Notes under the pieces: generated by a model | Databases searched by the model: none | Seen by the model: only the letters and a program-made list of their open reading frames with translations | What the model was told of the DNA's origin: nothing | In this document: positions 7,671-17,080 of the stretch, one piece after another | Position numbering within the stretch: the first letter of the stretch is position 1 | Layout: every line of letters starts with the position of its first letter | NCBI GenBank assembly: GCA_021813765.1 | Contig: JAKAJM010000005.1 | Coordinates: forward strand, 1 to 64,000 | Length of the DNA stretch: 64,000 bases | Reading direction: 5' to 3' | Source: Nitrospirota bacterium | GTDB taxonomy: Bacteria; Nitrospirota; Thermodesulfovibrionia; Thermodesulfovibrionales; JdFR-88 | Made by a program: the position numbers and the translations under genes

Positions 7671-8552
7671 ATGATAAAAAAAGCTGTTTTCCCGGCTGCA
7701 GGTCTCGGCACCAGGTTCCTTCCTGCCACAAAGGCGTCTCCAAAAGAGATGCTTCCGTTGGTAGACAAGCCTCTTATCCAGTACGCGGTTGAGGAGGCCA
7801 GGAGTTGCGGCTGTGAGGAGCTCATAATAATCACAGGCAAACAGAAGAGGGCCATCGAGGACCATTTTGACTCTGCCTTCGAGCTTGAAGACGTCCTTAT
7901 GAAAAAAGGGAAGAAAGAGCTGCTTGATATGGTGCGCAAGTTGAGCCATATCAATTTTGCTTACATAAGGCAAAGGGCGCCCCTTGGGCTTGGGCACGCG
8001 ATACTCTGCGCCAAACCTTTCGTGGACGGCGAGTCGTTTGCGGTGCTCCTTAGCGACGACGTCATTGATCCTGGTTCGGACCTCCTTTCTAAAATGATAA
8101 AGTTGGCCACTGCAAAAAAGGCCCCCGTGGTGGCCCTTGAAACAGTGGAGGAGAGCGAGGTCGAGAAATACGGCATCATAGAGGGAGACGACGAAGGAGG
8201 GGGCCTTTTCAGGATACGGAGCCTTGTTGAAAAGCCCAAACCCAAAGATGCACCCTCGCGGATGGGAGTCATCGGCAGATATATACTTACTCCCGATATT
8301 TTTGCTATACTCGAAACCCTTGCCCCGGGCAAGGGCGGAGAGGTCCAGCTTACTGACGCACTTAACATGCTTGCAGCGCGCAGACCGGTTTATGGTTATC
8401 TTTTTTCGGGCAAACGCTATGATGCCGGCGATAAGCTGGGGTTCCTCGAAGCCACGGTGGAACTCGCCCTGAAAGACAGGGCCTTGAGCGTGGATTTCAG
8501 GAAGTTTCTTGTCAGACTTATGAATAATGAATTAACCAGGGCAAATGAATAA
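7671..8552 (+). CDS. galU: UTP-glucose-1-phosphate uridylyltransferase
   Basis: GalU joins UTP and glucose-1-phosphate to UDP-glucose, a precursor for polysaccharide and trehalose synthesis. The nucleotide-binding signature is AVFPAAGLGTRFLPATKASPK at the very N-terminus, followed by KEMLPLVDKPLIQYAVEEA. LLSDDVID is the metal-binding site and VEKPKPKDAPSRMGVIGRYIL is typical of the family. I choose the ATG at 7671 (293 residues) because the motif must lie at the N-terminus and AAGGAGGG stands upstream; a start at 7593 would add 26 atypical residues. Only 11 bases separate it from hsp20. Confidence 0.95.
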   Translation: MIKKAVFPAAGLGTRFLPATKASPKEMLPLVDKPLIQYAVEEARSCGCEELIIITGKQKRAIEDHFDSAFELEDVLMKKGKKELLDMVRKLSHINFAYIRQRAPLGLGHAILCAKPFVDGESFAVLLSDDVIDPGSDLLSKMIKLATAKKAPVVALETVEESEVEKYGIIEGDDEGGGLFRIRSLVEKPKPKDAPSRMGVIGRYILTPDIFAILETLAPGKGGEVQLTDALNMLAARRPVYGYLFSGKRYDAGDKLGFLEATVELALKDRALSVDFRKFLVRLMNNELTRANE

Positions 8553-8563
8553 AGAAAAAGAAA

Positions 8564-8941
8564 ATGAATTATCGCGCTGAGATCATCCGCGTCATGGTGG
8601 AGGACGATGTCCTTGCCCCTCCGGTGGACATCTATGAGGCCGGTGATTCCCTGGTTATAGAGATGGACCTGCCGGGCATGGGGCTTGAGGACATACGCAT
8701 CAGGGTATCCAGCGGCTGTCTTGTGATAGAAGGGGAAAAGAAAGAGACGGACCTGGCCGAAAGGCCCCGGTACATATGCATGGAGAGGAGTTTCAAGAGT
8801 TTCAGGAGGGCCATACAGTTTCCGGTCCCGGTGGAAGAGAAGGGCGGAAAGGCCGCCTACAGGGACGGGGTCCTTACTGTAAGGTTTCCCAAAAAACAAA
8901 AAATTGCCACGGGAGAGGTGGAAATAGACATTGAAAGATAA
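8564..8941 (+). CDS. small heat-shock protein (Hsp20/alpha-crystallin)
   Basis: This 125-residue protein is one alpha-crystallin domain: [20 protein letters not shown] begins it and [15 protein letters not shown] is the conserved A-x-x-x-G-V-L motif near the end. The C-terminal I-x-I anchor appears as VEIDIER. Small heat-shock proteins hold unfolding proteins for ATP-dependent chaperones. Its last 11 bases overlap the lon start, so a holdase and a degrading protease are made from one message. No CIRCE or HrcA operator is visible; the run appears to be read from the galU promoter. Confidence 0.93.
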   Translation: MNYRAEIIRVMVEDDVLAPPVDIYEAGDSLVIEMDLPGMGLEDIRIRVSSGCLVIEGEKKETDLAERPRYICMERSFKSFRRAIQFPVPVEEKGGKAAYRDGVLTVRFPKKQKIATGEVEIDIER

Positions 8942-11357
8942 TGAGATCAAGATGGAGGACGTCGCGAACGCCCAGCTCAAGGAGCCGGAGATACCGGATA
9001 CGCTCCCTGTCCTGCCCATTCGCGACATAGTCGTCTTTCCCTACATGATAATCCCTCTTTTTGTAGGCAGACAGATTTCCATAAACGCCATAGACAACGC
9101 GCTTGCGGGCAACCGCATGGTGTTGCTGCTTACCCAGAAAGACATGGGGGTGGAGACACCCGGCACCGGAGACCTCTACACGGTCGGCACGGTCGGGCTC
9201 ATCATGAGGATGCTTAAACTGCCTGACGGCCGGGTGAAGATACTGGTGCAGGGAGTGGCCAAGGCCCGCGCAACGCAGTTCACGCAGAACGAGCCCTTTT
9301 ACAAGGCAACCATTGAGAAGATCAAGGAAGAGAAGGCGGCTGGAAAGCTTACCATAGAGGTCGAGGCCCTTATCCGGACCGTAAAGGAGCAGCTTGACAA
9401 GGCGGTCTCCCTGGGTAAAAGCATAATACCCGATGTAATGGTGGTCATAGACAGCCTGGACGATCCGGGACGGCTTGCGGACCTGATCGCCTCCAACCTT
9501 GGGCTTAAGACGGAAAGCGCGCAGGAGGTCCTTGAGATAACGGACCCCGTGGGCCGACTTAAGAAGGTAAGCGAAACGCTGGCCCATGAGATAGAGCTCC
9601 TGATAGTGCAGCAGAAGATACAGACCGAGGCCAGGGGCGAGATAGACAAGACGCAGCGGGAATATTTCCTGAGGGAGCAGCTCAAGGCAATACAGAAGGA
9701 GCTTGGCGATATTGACGAGCGCGCGGAGGAAATAAGGGAATTCCAGGACAAGATAGGAAAGGCAAAGATGCCGGAGAAGGTCGCAAAAGAGGCTGAAAAG
9801 CAGCTTCGGAGGATCCAGAAGATGCACCCCGACAGCGCTGAGTCCGCCACGATAAGGACCTATCTGGAATGGCTGGTGGAACTGCCGTGGTCTAAATCCA
9901 CAAAGGACAAGCTGGACATAAAACTGGCGCAGAAGGTGCTGGATGAAGACCACTATGACCTGGAAAAGATAAAGGAAAGGATACTTGAGTACCTTTCCGT
10001 GAGAAAGCTGAAGGCAAAGATGAAAGGTCCCATCCTCTGTTTCATAGGCCCTCCCGGCGTGGGAAAGACCTCGCTCGGAAAATCCATCGCCAGGGCGCTT
10101 GGGCGCGAGTTCGTGAGAATTTCGCTTGGCGGCGTCAGGGATGAGGCCGAGATAAGAGGGCACAGGAGGACGTACGTCGGGGCGCTTCCAGGCAGGATAA
10201 TCCAGGGGCTAAAACAGGCGGGCACCAACAACCCCGTCTTCATGCTCGATGAGATAGACAAGATAGGCACGGACTTCAGGGGAGATCCCTCTTCCGCGCT
10301 CCTTGAGGTGCTGGACCCGGAACAGAATAACACGTTTTCGGACCATTATCTGGGGGTGCCTTTTGACCTGTCCAACATAATTTTCATAACCACCGGCAAC
10401 GTTGTGGACACCATCCCCGGCCCCCTGAGGGACCGGATGGAGATAATCTACTTAAGCGGCTATACGGAGGAGGAAAAACTTGGCATCGCCAAGAATTATC
10501 TTGTCCCTAAACAGCTGGACGCCCACGGCATAACGGAAAAGACGCTGAAGGTGTCCGATGACGCCGTAAGGCAGGTCATCATGCAGCACACAAGAGAGGC
10601 CGGCGTGCGCAATCTGGAGCGCGAGATCGCCCGCCTGTGCAGGAAGATAGCCAGGGAAATAGCCGAAAGCGGGAATGGGGCAGGGAAGAAAACCTTCCAG
10701 ATAACTCCCAAGAACCTGGACAAATACCTGGGGGCGCCAAAATTCCTCCCCGAAGAGGAGATGGAAAAGGACTACGTGGGTGTCGCCACGGGTCTTGCCT
10801 GGACGGAGGCGGGGGGCGACATCATATACATAGAGGCAACCACGATGAAAGGCAGAGGGCACCTTACGCTTACCGGCCAGTTGGGCGACGTCATGAAGGA
10901 ATCCGCCCAGGCGGCCGTAAGCTATGTCCGCTCCAGGGCCGGGAGCCTGGGAATAAAGGAAGACCTTTTCGGCAAGGTGGACATCCATATACACGTGCCG
11001 GCCGGGGCCATACCAAAGGACGGCCCGTCGGCGGGGATCACCATGGCCACCGCCATAGCGTCGGCCCTTACCGGCAAGGCCGTCAGAAAAGACATCGCCA
11101 TGACGGGAGAGGTCACCCTGCGGGGCAGGGTGCTGCCCATAGGCGGGATAAAAGAGAAGGCCATAGCGGCAAGGAGGATGGGCGTCAAGACTGTGCTGGT
11201 CCCCAAGAGGAATTTAAAGGATCTTGACGAGCTTCCCAAGTACGTGACCAGGGATCTGACGTTCATACCGGTTGAGACCATGGACGAGGTCCTGGCGCAC
11301 GCCCTTAAGGAAAAGAAGAGGAAGACGGAAAAGAAAAAACACAAAAAAGCGGCATGA
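8931..11357 (+). CDS. lon: ATP-dependent protease Lon
   Basis: The domains of this 808-residue protein run in order. The N-terminal LON substrate-binding domain begins with [21 protein letters not shown] coiled-coil helical region includes [17 protein letters not shown]. The AAA+ module has Walker [12 protein letters not shown] (from residue 373) and Walker [10 protein letters not shown]. The C-terminal protease has catalytic Ser700 in KDGPSAG and Lys741 in [10 protein letters not shown]. The start is a TTG at 8931 inside the end of hsp20, with GAGAGG 12 bases ahead; the next ATG (8952) has no ribosome site. The tail is Lys-rich. Confidence 0.97.
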   Translation: MKDNEIKMEDVANAQLKEPEIPDTLPVLPIRDIVVFPYMIIPLFVGRQISINAIDNALAGNRMVLLLTQKDMGVETPGTGDLYTVGTVGLIMRMLKLPDGRVKILVQGVAKARATQFTQNEPFYKATIEKIKEEKAAGKLTIEVEALIRTVKEQLDKAVSLGKSIIPDVMVVIDSLDDPGRLADLIASNLGLKTESAQEVLEITDPVGRLKKVSETLAHEIELLIVQQKIQTEARGEIDKTQREYFLREQLKAIQKELGDIDERAEEIREFQDKIGKAKMPEKVAKEAEKQLRRIQKMHPDSAESATIRTYLEWLVELPWSKSTKDKLDIKLAQKVLDEDHYDLEKIKERILEYLSVRKLKAKMKGPILCFIGPPGVGKTSLGKSIARALGREFVRISLGGVRDEAEIRGHRRTYVGALPGRIIQGLKQAGTNNPVFMLDEIDKIGTDFRGDPSSALLEVLDPEQNNTFSDHYLGVPFDLSNIIFITTGNVVDTIPGPLRDRMEIIYLSGYTEEEKLGIAKNYLVPKQLDAHGITEKTLKVSDDAVRQVIMQHTREAGVRNLEREIARLCRKIAREIAESGNGAGKKTFQITPKNLDKYLGAPKFLPEEEMEKDYVGVATGLAWTEAGGDIIYIEATTMKGRGHLTLTGQLGDVMKESAQAAVSYVRSRAGSLGIKEDLFGKVDIHIHVPAGAIPKDGPSAGITMATAIASALTGKAVRKDIAMTGEVTLRGRVLPIGGIKEKAIAARRMGVKTVLVPKRNLKDLDELPKYVTRDLTFIPVETMDEVLAHALKEKKRKTEKKKHKKAA

Positions 11358-12454
11358 GGCTCAGGCAACTGGGTGAGCAGGCCCTGCTGGACTGGATAAG
11401 GAAAAGGGCCGGGCGGAAGGAATTTTCCGGCATCTCCGGCGGAGGCAGAGGTCCTTTGCTTCTTGGCATCGGCGACGATGCCGCCGTCTTTCGGGTAGGA
11501 ACAGGCGGGAAAAAGAATAAAAATAAAAAGGCCCTGGCTACCTCGGACATGATGCTTGAGGGCGTCCATTTCGATCTGCGCTACCAGACGCCTTACCAGT
11601 TGGGCTTCAAACTGGTCTCCGTGAACGTAAGCGATATTTACGCCATGGGAGGCCAGCCCCGCCTGGCTTTCTTTGAGATAGGCGCACCATCCGAAACCCC
11701 AGTGGAATTCGTCAAACAGCTATTTGAAGGTGTCTTTGACGCCCTTCGCGTCTATAAAGCGCAGCTTGCGGGGGGGGACGTCTGCGCCTCGCGCTCCGGC
11801 CTTGTGCTCAATATGAGCGTGATAGGCGAAGGGGAAAAGATCGTCAAAAGAAGCGGCGCCAGGGCCGGCGACCGCCTCTACGTTACAGGCCCTCTAGGGG
11901 ATTCGGCCTGCGGGCTCGCCCTGCTAAGGAAGATAGGCCGGCCCGTCCCTATCGGAAAATACGTCCCTATGGGAAAACCAGTCTCAACCAAAAAAAAAGG
12001 CCTCCCCGCCCCATCAGCCCCACCCGATAGTCCTCTGCCGTGGGATATAATGAGGCCGCTTCTTGAAAGACACCTCATGCCCCTGGCAAAAAGGCCCCCA
12101 AAAAATGCCACAGCCATGATGGACATAAGCGACGGCCTGCTGATAGACGTGATAAGACTTTGCAAAGAAAGCGCCGTTGGTGTCAAAATATATGAGGCCA
12201 GCATCCCGGTGTCTCCGCAGATGAGGCAGGCCGCCCAGACCCTGGGCATCGATGCGCTTGCGCTGGCCAAGACGGGAGGGGAGGATTATGAGCTTCTCTA
12301 TACCGCGGAAGCCGGCAAAGAGGACGGCGGGATACTGATCGGCGAGATAATAGGATCAGGGTACTATATGGCTGCGCCATCCGGGGCCGACAAAAGCAAA
12401 AGTAAAAGTAAAAGATTCAGGGCTGGAGGGTACGAGCATTTTTCGGATGTTTAA
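11354..12454 (+). CDS. thiL: thiamine-monophosphate kinase
   Basis: ThiL phosphorylates thiamine monophosphate to the active diphosphate. Family marks are [11 protein letters not shown] (metal-binding), [46 protein letters not shown] and [13 protein letters not shown]. At 366 residues it is longer than the usual 310-330. The excess is three low-complexity insertions: a Lys/Asn run before ATSDMM, a segment [18 protein letters not shown] coded by an 18-bp tandem duplication (11944-11979), and a KSKSKSK stretch near the end. Its start overlaps the lon stop by four bases. The rest of thiamin synthesis in this window is at 41.9-45.0 kb. Confidence 0.93.
   Translation: MRLRQLGEQALLDWIRKRAGRKEFSGISGGGRGPLLLGIGDDAAVFRVGTGGKKNKNKKALATSDMMLEGVHFDLRYQTPYQLGFKLVSVNVSDIYAMGGQPRLAFFEIGAPSETPVEFVKQLFEGVFDALRVYKAQLAGGDVCASRSGLVLNMSVIGEGEKIVKRSGARAGDRLYVTGPLGDSACGLALLRKIGRPVPIGKYVPMGKPVSTKKKGLPAPSAPPDSPLPWDIMRPLLERHLMPLAKRPPKNATAMMDISDGLLIDVIRLCKESAVGVKIYEASIPVSPQMRQAAQTLGIDALALAKTGGEDYELLYTAEAGKEDGGILIGEIIGSGYYMAAPSGADKSKSKSKRFRAGGYEHFSDV
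11944..11979 (+). repeat. 18-bp tandem duplication inside thiL
   Basis: CGTCCCTATCGGAAAATA is followed directly by CGTCCCTATGGGAAAACC, 15 of 18 bases identical. It adds six codons in frame (VPIGKY then VPMGKP) at a variable loop of the enzyme. Confidence 0.8.
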
Positions 12455-12893
12455 AGAGAGGTTCAGGAGCGTGCTTTCGCTGAGAGAGAGCCCGCGCCGC
12501 ATTGCCGCATCCCTGGCCATAGGCATCTTCATAGGGCTTTCCCCTCTTTTTGGCGTCCATACGGTCATCGCCATAGCCCTTATCTACGCGCTCAGGCTTA
12601 ATATGACCGCCACGATGACCGGGGTATATGTGACGAACCCCTTTACCGCCATTCCGATCTATACGTTTGCCACCTGGGCCGGCTCCAAGTTCCTGGGGAT
12701 GGAGTTCATCCCGGGCAGTTTCAATTTCGGGCATATCACACTGTCCAGTTTCACCGGCGAGCTCAGGTATCTTTTAAAACCGTTCGTTGTCGGCTCTACA
12801 GCCGTTGCCGCGTGCGCCGCCACCGCCATGTATCTCATAATGCATCGGCTGTTGTCCGGGCCGGGCAAAGATCCGGGGAAAAGTGCAGAATAA
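12447..12893 (+). CDS. DUF2062 integral membrane protein
   Basis: This 148-residue protein carries the DUF2062 pattern: SPRRIAASLAIGIFIGLSP, then FGVHTVIAIALIYALRLN, then VYVTNPFTAIPIYTFATW. About three hydrophobic helices are visible, the last near VGSTAVAACAATAMYLI. Function is not established; related proteins are often near glycosyltransferases or lipid enzymes. It overlaps thiL by eight bases and rimO by eleven, so it is embedded in the operon. Confidence 0.85.
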   Translation: MFKERFRSVLSLRESPRRIAASLAIGIFIGLSPLFGVHTVIAIALIYALRLNMTATMTGVYVTNPFTAIPIYTFATWAGSKFLGMEFIPGSFNFGHITLSSFTGELRYLLKPFVVGSTAVAACAATAMYLIMHRLLSGPGKDPGKSAE

Positions 12894-14253
12894 AAATACC
12901 TTATCTTTTTACCTCCTCAGCCTTGGGTGCCCCAAGAACTTGGCGGACTCTGAAAAACTCACCGGAAGGCTTCGCATGAACGGGCTTCTGCCGGTCTCCG
13001 TTCCGGAAGAAGCAGACGCCCTGATAGTGAACACCTGCGGGTTCATAGAGGCCGCAAAGCGGGAATCAATAGAGGAGATACTCAGGCTCGCAAAGCTGAA
13101 GGGAGAACAAGAAGGCAAAAAAGGCCCAAAAAACAAAAAAAACAAAAAACAGAAACTCATTGTATTCGGATGCCTTGCCCAGAGGTATAAGGAAGAGCTC
13201 CGGAAAGAGCTGCCGGAGGTGGATGCCATATGGGGCGTGGAAGCGGGCGATGAGATCTCGGACTATTTAACCGGAGGGCTGGCTGGCGGTGCGGAATCAA
13301 AAAACGGGCGGCAAGAGAGACCGGAAGAGGCAGACGGGCCGGTTTTTTTACCCTCAACCTTCCCTTATGCCTATCTCAAGATATCGGAAGGCTGCAAAAG
13401 GAGATGCTCTTTTTGTACAATCCCTCAGATAAGGGGCTCTTTAAGGAATTTTTCACCCGATTCGATACTTGCCCAGGCGCAGGGTTATATCAAGGCGGGC
13501 ATAAAGGAGCTTGTTGTCGTGTCCCAGGACACGGCAAGCTATAAATTCAAAGGTTACGGGCTTAAGGAGTTGATCAGGGACATATCTTCCATACCGGGGG
13601 ATTTCTGGGTGAGGCTGCATTACCTGCATCCCTCCGGCGTGGACCAGGGGCTGCTTGATGCGATGGCCGGGGAGAAGAAGGTGGTAAAGTACCTGGACAT
13701 GCCGCTTCAGCATTCGGAGCCCAGGATATTAAGACTGATGGGAAGGGGCGGATACGGCGGAGAATATTTCAGCAGGCTCATCAGCCGCGCCAGGCAGACG
13801 ATGCCAGGCCTTGCGGTAAGGAGCTCCTTCATAGTGGGGTTCCCCGGCGAGACCGGTGAGGAATCGGAAGGTCTTCTGGATTTCATCCGGCAGACCGGTT
13901 TCGAGCACGCCGGGGCGTTCATCTACTCCAGGGAGGACGGCACTGCGGCCGCGGCGCTGGTCAATCAGCTGCCCGCTGCGGCAAAGAAAAGGAGATACGA
14001 AAAGTTCATGAGCGCCCAGGCCGGGATCAGCCTGGAGAAAAACCAGGCCCTGCGAGGGCGCAAAATGAAGGCCATCGTGGATGAGGTGGACGGGAAGTCC
14101 GCCATATGCAGGCTGGCCTCCCAGGCGCCCGAGGTGGACGGCGTTGTGTTCGTGGATGGGGAGGGGCTCAAGGCGGGCGATTTCGTGCGGGTGCTCATAA
14201 CGGAGGCATACGATTATGACCTTAAAGGAGAACTTTTTTCTGAAATAGGGTAA
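12883..14253 (+). CDS. rimO: ribosomal protein S12 methylthiotransferase RimO
   Basis: RimO is a radical-SAM methylthiotransferase that modifies an aspartate of ribosomal protein S12. The N-terminal UPF0004 domain has LLSLGCPKNLADSE and NTCGFIEAAKRESIEEI and a third cysteine in VFGCLAQRY; these bind the second 4Fe-4S cluster. The radical-SAM CxxxCxxC is SEGCKRRCSFCTIPQIRG. A TRAM domain closes the protein. The start is GTG at 12883 within the end of the previous gene. A Lys-rich insertion (GKKGPKNKKNKKQK) sits between the second and third N-terminal cysteines, unlike the compact loop usual for the family. Confidence 0.95.
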   Translation: MQNKNTLSFYLLSLGCPKNLADSEKLTGRLRMNGLLPVSVPEEADALIVNTCGFIEAAKRESIEEILRLAKLKGEQEGKKGPKNKKNKKQKLIVFGCLAQRYKEELRKELPEVDAIWGVEAGDEISDYLTGGLAGGAESKNGRQERPEEADGPVFLPSTFPYAYLKISEGCKRRCSFCTIPQIRGSLRNFSPDSILAQAQGYIKAGIKELVVVSQDTASYKFKGYGLKELIRDISSIPGDFWVRLHYLHPSGVDQGLLDAMAGEKKVVKYLDMPLQHSEPRILRLMGRGGYGGEYFSRLISRARQTMPGLAVRSSFIVGFPGETGEESEGLLDFIRQTGFEHAGAFIYSREDGTAAAALVNQLPAAAKKRRYEKFMSAQAGISLEKNQALRGRKMKAIVDEVDGKSAICRLASQAPEVDGVVFVDGEGLKAGDFVRVLITEAYDYDLKGELFSEIG

Positions 14254-14298
14254 GCCCCGAAAGGAGAAAAACAAAAACTTTTCAAATCAGAAATAAAG

Positions 14299-15192
14299 AT
14301 GGGAAACTGGATGGATGAAGAGATAACGGATGAAGGAAGGTTTTTTTTGAAAGGTCTTTTGGGCAGGGTCCCATGGCTGCACCTGCTGCTTTTTGTCCTC
14401 ACCATATTCAGCACGCTTGTTGCGGGCATGGTGCAAAAGGGAATTAACCCGCTGAAGGATCCGGGGATGATCTATAAAGGGATACCTTTTTCAGCCACGC
14501 TTATCCTCATACTTCTTTCGCATGAGCTTTCCCATTATTTCGCCTCCAGGAAACACAACACCGTGGCTACCCTGCCGTTTTTCATCCCGGCCCCCACCCT
14601 CATAGGCACATTCGGCGCCGTGATAAAAATGAAGTCCCCTATCCTCACAAGAAGAGCGCTTGTGGATATAGGGGCATCGGGGCCCATTTCGGGCTTCCTG
14701 GTCTCAGTTGCCGCATGTGTTATCGGGCTCCACTACTCCTACGTAATAAGGGGTCCGCACGCGGCCCCCGGCATAGAACTCGGGAACTCGCTGATCTTTT
14801 ATCTTTTGACAAAGATAATGGTAGGCAGCACCGCCGGGGGGGACCTCGTGCTGCATCCCATGGCCTTTGCCGGGTGGATCGGTTTTTTTGTGACATTCCT
14901 CAACCTGCTTCCGGCGGGCCAGCTGGACGGCGGGCATGTGGCCTACGCCTTCCTGGGCCCCATGCACAAGGCGCTTTCCAGGACCCTGGTGGGCCTGCTT
15001 GCCGTGATAGGCATTTTTTTCTGGAAGGGATGGATCGTCTGGGCGGGCCTTCTTATGATATTGGGGCTTAAACACCCGCCCGTTTACCACTGGGAGGTCC
15101 CTCTTGAGCCCTCCCGGAAATATATAGGACTGGCAGTGCTTGTTATTTTTCTCCTGACATTCATTCCCACCCCTTTTAAGGTGACTATGTAA
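14299..15192 (+). CDS. site-2-type membrane metalloprotease (M50 family)
   Basis: This 297-residue multi-pass membrane protein has the zinc motif LLSHELSHYFASRK (HExxH) in a transmembrane helix and the third ligand in NLLPAGQLDGGHVAYA. FFIPAPTLIGTFGAVI and DIGASGPISGFLVS between them are typical of bacterial S2P proteases that cut membrane-bound regulators. It has no PDZ domain, so it is not RseP proper. It ends the operon begun at galU, 45 bases behind rimO. No substrate is evident nearby. Confidence 0.9.
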   Translation: MGNWMDEEITDEGRFFLKGLLGRVPWLHLLLFVLTIFSTLVAGMVQKGINPLKDPGMIYKGIPFSATLILILLSHELSHYFASRKHNTVATLPFFIPAPTLIGTFGAVIKMKSPILTRRALVDIGASGPISGFLVSVAACVIGLHYSYVIRGPHAAPGIELGNSLIFYLLTKIMVGSTAGGDLVLHPMAFAGWIGFFVTFLNLLPAGQLDGGHVAYAFLGPMHKALSRTLVGLLAVIGIFFWKGWIVWAGLLMILGLKHPPVYHWEVPLEPSRKYIGLAVLVIFLLTFIPTPFKVTM

Positions 15193-15238
15193 TAAAAAAT
15201 ATGACGCCGGGATAATCATAAATATGATATTTATTAAC

Positions 15239-15252
15239 CACAATATATTGTG
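15239..15252. promoter_or_regulatory. 14-bp palindrome upstream of the dcw promoter
   Basis: CACAATATATTGTG is a perfect palindrome in the AT-rich 190-base gap before mraZ, 68 bases upstream of the -35 box. Just before it, ATCAT-AAAT-ATGAT (15215-15228) is another inverted repeat. Either could be a regulator site, but no factor can be named. Confidence 0.35.
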
Positions 15253-15319
15253 TCTCTTTCCCTTCCATCCGCCTAAATAACCCAGCCTAAAACTTTTAAT
15301 AAAAGATTTCCTTTTTTTC

Positions 15320-15349
15320 TTGACAACTTATGGCGTGTTTCCCTATGAT
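15320..15349 (+). promoter_or_regulatory. principal promoter of the division and cell-wall cluster
   Basis: TTGACA (15320-15325), an 18-base spacer and TATGAT (15344-15349) form a near-consensus sigma-70 promoter 33 bases ahead of the mraZ start. No comparable promoter appears until after ftsZ, so it probably drives much of the 18-kb cluster. Confidence 0.8.
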
Positions 15350-15353
15350 TTAG

Positions 15354-15378
15354 TGGTAAAACGTGGGGAAAGGTGGTT
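15354..15378 (+). promoter_or_regulatory. probable MraZ operator: three TGGNN repeats
   Basis: TGGTA, TGGGG and TGGTT occur at 15354, 15364 and 15374, exactly ten bases apart with five-base spacers. They begin five bases after the -10 box. This is the direct-repeat geometry reported for MraZ binding in Escherichia coli (TGGGN with five-base spacers). It fits autorepression of the dcw operon by the first gene product. Confidence 0.75.
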
Positions 15379-15381
15379 TGA

Positions 15382-15834
15382 ATGTCCGGTTTTTCGGGCA
15401 AGTATTATTACGCGATGGACGAAAAAGGGCGGCTCATGATACCGGCGCCTTTCAGGGACATCGTTTTAACAAACTACAGCCCTCAGCTAATGGTCGCGAA
15501 CTCCGCCTTCGACAGCTGCCTGAACGTGTATCCGCTTGAGGAGTGGCAAAAGCTTGTGGACAAGGTGAGGCTGCTTCCCCGTTCGGACAAGTCCGTGAGG
15601 TATTTTTTGAGAAAAGTAATAGCTTCCGCCGTGGAGACAGCGATTGACAAGCAGGGCAGGATACTGGTGCCTTCGGCTCACAGGCAGGACACCGGTCTTG
15701 ACGGCGAGGTGGTCCTTGTGGGGCAGGTTGAGATGATAGAGATATGGAGCAAGTCCGCATGGGCCCAGGAGACGGACTCTTCCCGCGTGGACAGGGATGT
15801 GCTTGAGGCGTCGCTCAGCCGTTATGGGATATAG
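15382..15834 (+). CDS. mraZ: transcriptional regulator MraZ
   Basis: MraZ is a DNA-binding protein with two SpoVT/AbrB-like swapped-hairpin domains that controls its own dcw operon. The first repeat starts at YYYAMDEKGRLMIPAPFRD and the second at ETAIDKQGRILVPSAHR, both with the D-x-K/Q-G-R core. The 150-residue length is normal. It has a good promoter and three spaced TGGNN sites directly ahead, and is followed nine bases later by rsmH. Confidence 0.95.
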   Translation: MSGFSGKYYYAMDEKGRLMIPAPFRDIVLTNYSPQLMVANSAFDSCLNVYPLEEWQKLVDKVRLLPRSDKSVRYFLRKVIASAVETAIDKQGRILVPSAHRQDTGLDGEVVLVGQVEMIEIWSKSAWAQETDSSRVDRDVLEASLSRYGI

Positions 15835-15842
15835 CCCTGGAT

Positions 15843-16748
15843 ATGATCGCGCATCTTCCCGTTATGCTTCGGGAGGTTATGGAAATACTGGAGCCGGGAA
15901 GAGGGGGCGTATATGTTGACGCAACGGTGGGACTTGGCGGGCACTCGCGGGAAATGCTCAGGCGGATGGGGCCTCAGGGCTCGCTTGTCGGCATTGACAG
16001 GGATGAGGAGGCGCTGAAGATGGCCCAGGCGGCGCTGGCCTCTGAAAAAGGAAAAGCGGCCTTTGAACTGAGGCACGCCAGGTTTTCGGAGCTTGATTCC
16101 GTGCTCGACGGGCTCGGGATAAATAACATTGACGGCATCCTCTTTGACCTGGGGGTCTCGATGTTCCAGCTTAAAGGGACGGACAGGGGGTTTTCCTTCA
16201 ACTCGGACGAGCCCCTGGATATGCGGATGGACAAAAGCTTTCCTCTTACCGCGCGCGACGTCCTGGACACCTATTCCGAGGCGGATCTGCGGAGGATATT
16301 CGGTGAGTACGGCGAGGAGCGGTATGCGGGCAGGATCGCCAGGCAGGTGGTTTTTTTAAGACGGAAAGGCACACCGGTCAGGACCGGAAGGGAGCTGGCC
16401 CGCGTGGCGCTGAGCGCTTATCATCATGGCGCCGGGGGGGGGAGCAGGGAGAAGATACATCCGGCCACCAGGATATTCCAGGCGTTGCGGATAGAGGTGA
16501 ACAGGGAACTGGATGAGCTGAAGGCGGGGCTGGATTTTTCCATGCGCCGTCTCTCAAAGGGCGGAAGGATCGCAGTCATCGCCTATCATTCCCTTGAGGA
16601 CAGGATAGTGAAGCATTTCCTGAAGGGCGCGGCTGCGGAGGGCAAATGCCTTCTGCTTTCGAAAAAACCGGTAAGGCCGGACCTGCGGGAGATAAGGGAA
16701 AACCCTGCTGCCAGGAGCGCCAAGCTAAGGGGGGCCGAAAGACTATGA
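15843..16748 (+). CDS. rsmH: 16S rRNA (cytosine1402-N4)-methyltransferase RsmH
   Basis: RsmH (MraW) adds a methyl group to N4 of C1402 in the ribosomal P-site region. The N-terminus reads HLPVMLREVMEILEPG and the SAM site is YVDATVGLGGHSREML. ILFDLGVSMFQL, RGFSFNSDEPLDMRMD and the C-terminal VIAYHSLEDRIVKHF are all family signatures. The length of 301 residues is normal. The stop overlaps the ftsL start as ATGA. Confidence 0.96.
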   Translation: MIAHLPVMLREVMEILEPGRGGVYVDATVGLGGHSREMLRRMGPQGSLVGIDRDEEALKMAQAALASEKGKAAFELRHARFSELDSVLDGLGINNIDGILFDLGVSMFQLKGTDRGFSFNSDEPLDMRMDKSFPLTARDVLDTYSEADLRRIFGEYGEERYAGRIARQVVFLRRKGTPVRTGRELARVALSAYHHGAGGGSREKIHPATRIFQALRIEVNRELDELKAGLDFSMRRLSKGGRIAVIAYHSLEDRIVKHFLKGAAAEGKCLLLSKKPVRPDLREIRENPAARSAKLRGAERL

Positions 16749-17080
16749 GAGCAGGCATGAGAGACGGGGGAAGTATGTTATCATATTTTGTCAGGATGTG
16801 TGCGTGTCTACTCATTGTCATCGGCTTTTTCGGGTTGGTCTGGCTTCGCTCCAGCATACGCGATCAGGAATACGAGATCGGTGCGCTCGAAAAGCAATAC
16901 CGGAGTGTAACGCGCCATATGCAGGACCTCGATGCGGAAAGGGCCACGCTTTTTTCCGTTGCACAAACCGGCACGGTCGTTTCGGAAAAACTGGGCATGG
17001 ACTTTCCTGACAGGACCAAGGTGTTTTACGTAACAAGGGACAGGGGGAATGTCCCTTACGAGGCGGCCTACAGGCAGTAG
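16745..17080 (+). CDS. ftsL: FtsL-like cell division protein
   Basis: This 111-residue single-pass membrane protein has a short cytoplasmic part, a hydrophobic helix (CLLIVIGFFGLVWL) and a periplasmic coiled coil (IRDQEYEIGALEKQYRSV onward). FtsL pairs with FtsB and FtsQ to activate septal peptidoglycan synthesis by FtsI-FtsW. Identification rests on topology and position, since the family diverges fast. The ATG at 16745 overlaps the rsmH stop. The stop lies within an 18-bp-period duplication (AGGCGGCCT at 17061 and 17079) and an intrinsic-terminator-like hairpin. Confidence 0.85.
   Translation: MRAGMRDGGSMLSYFVRMCACLLIVIGFFGLVWLRSSIRDQEYEIGALEKQYRSVTRHMQDLDAERATLFSVAQTGTVVSEKLGMDFPDRTKVFYVTRDRGNVPYEAAYRQ

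Noticed and set aside
8874-10163. Long open frame on the minus strand opposite lon
   Set aside because: It has no domain and is rich in Leu/His as expected for the antisense of a GC-rich gene; lon on the plus strand is complete with all motifs.
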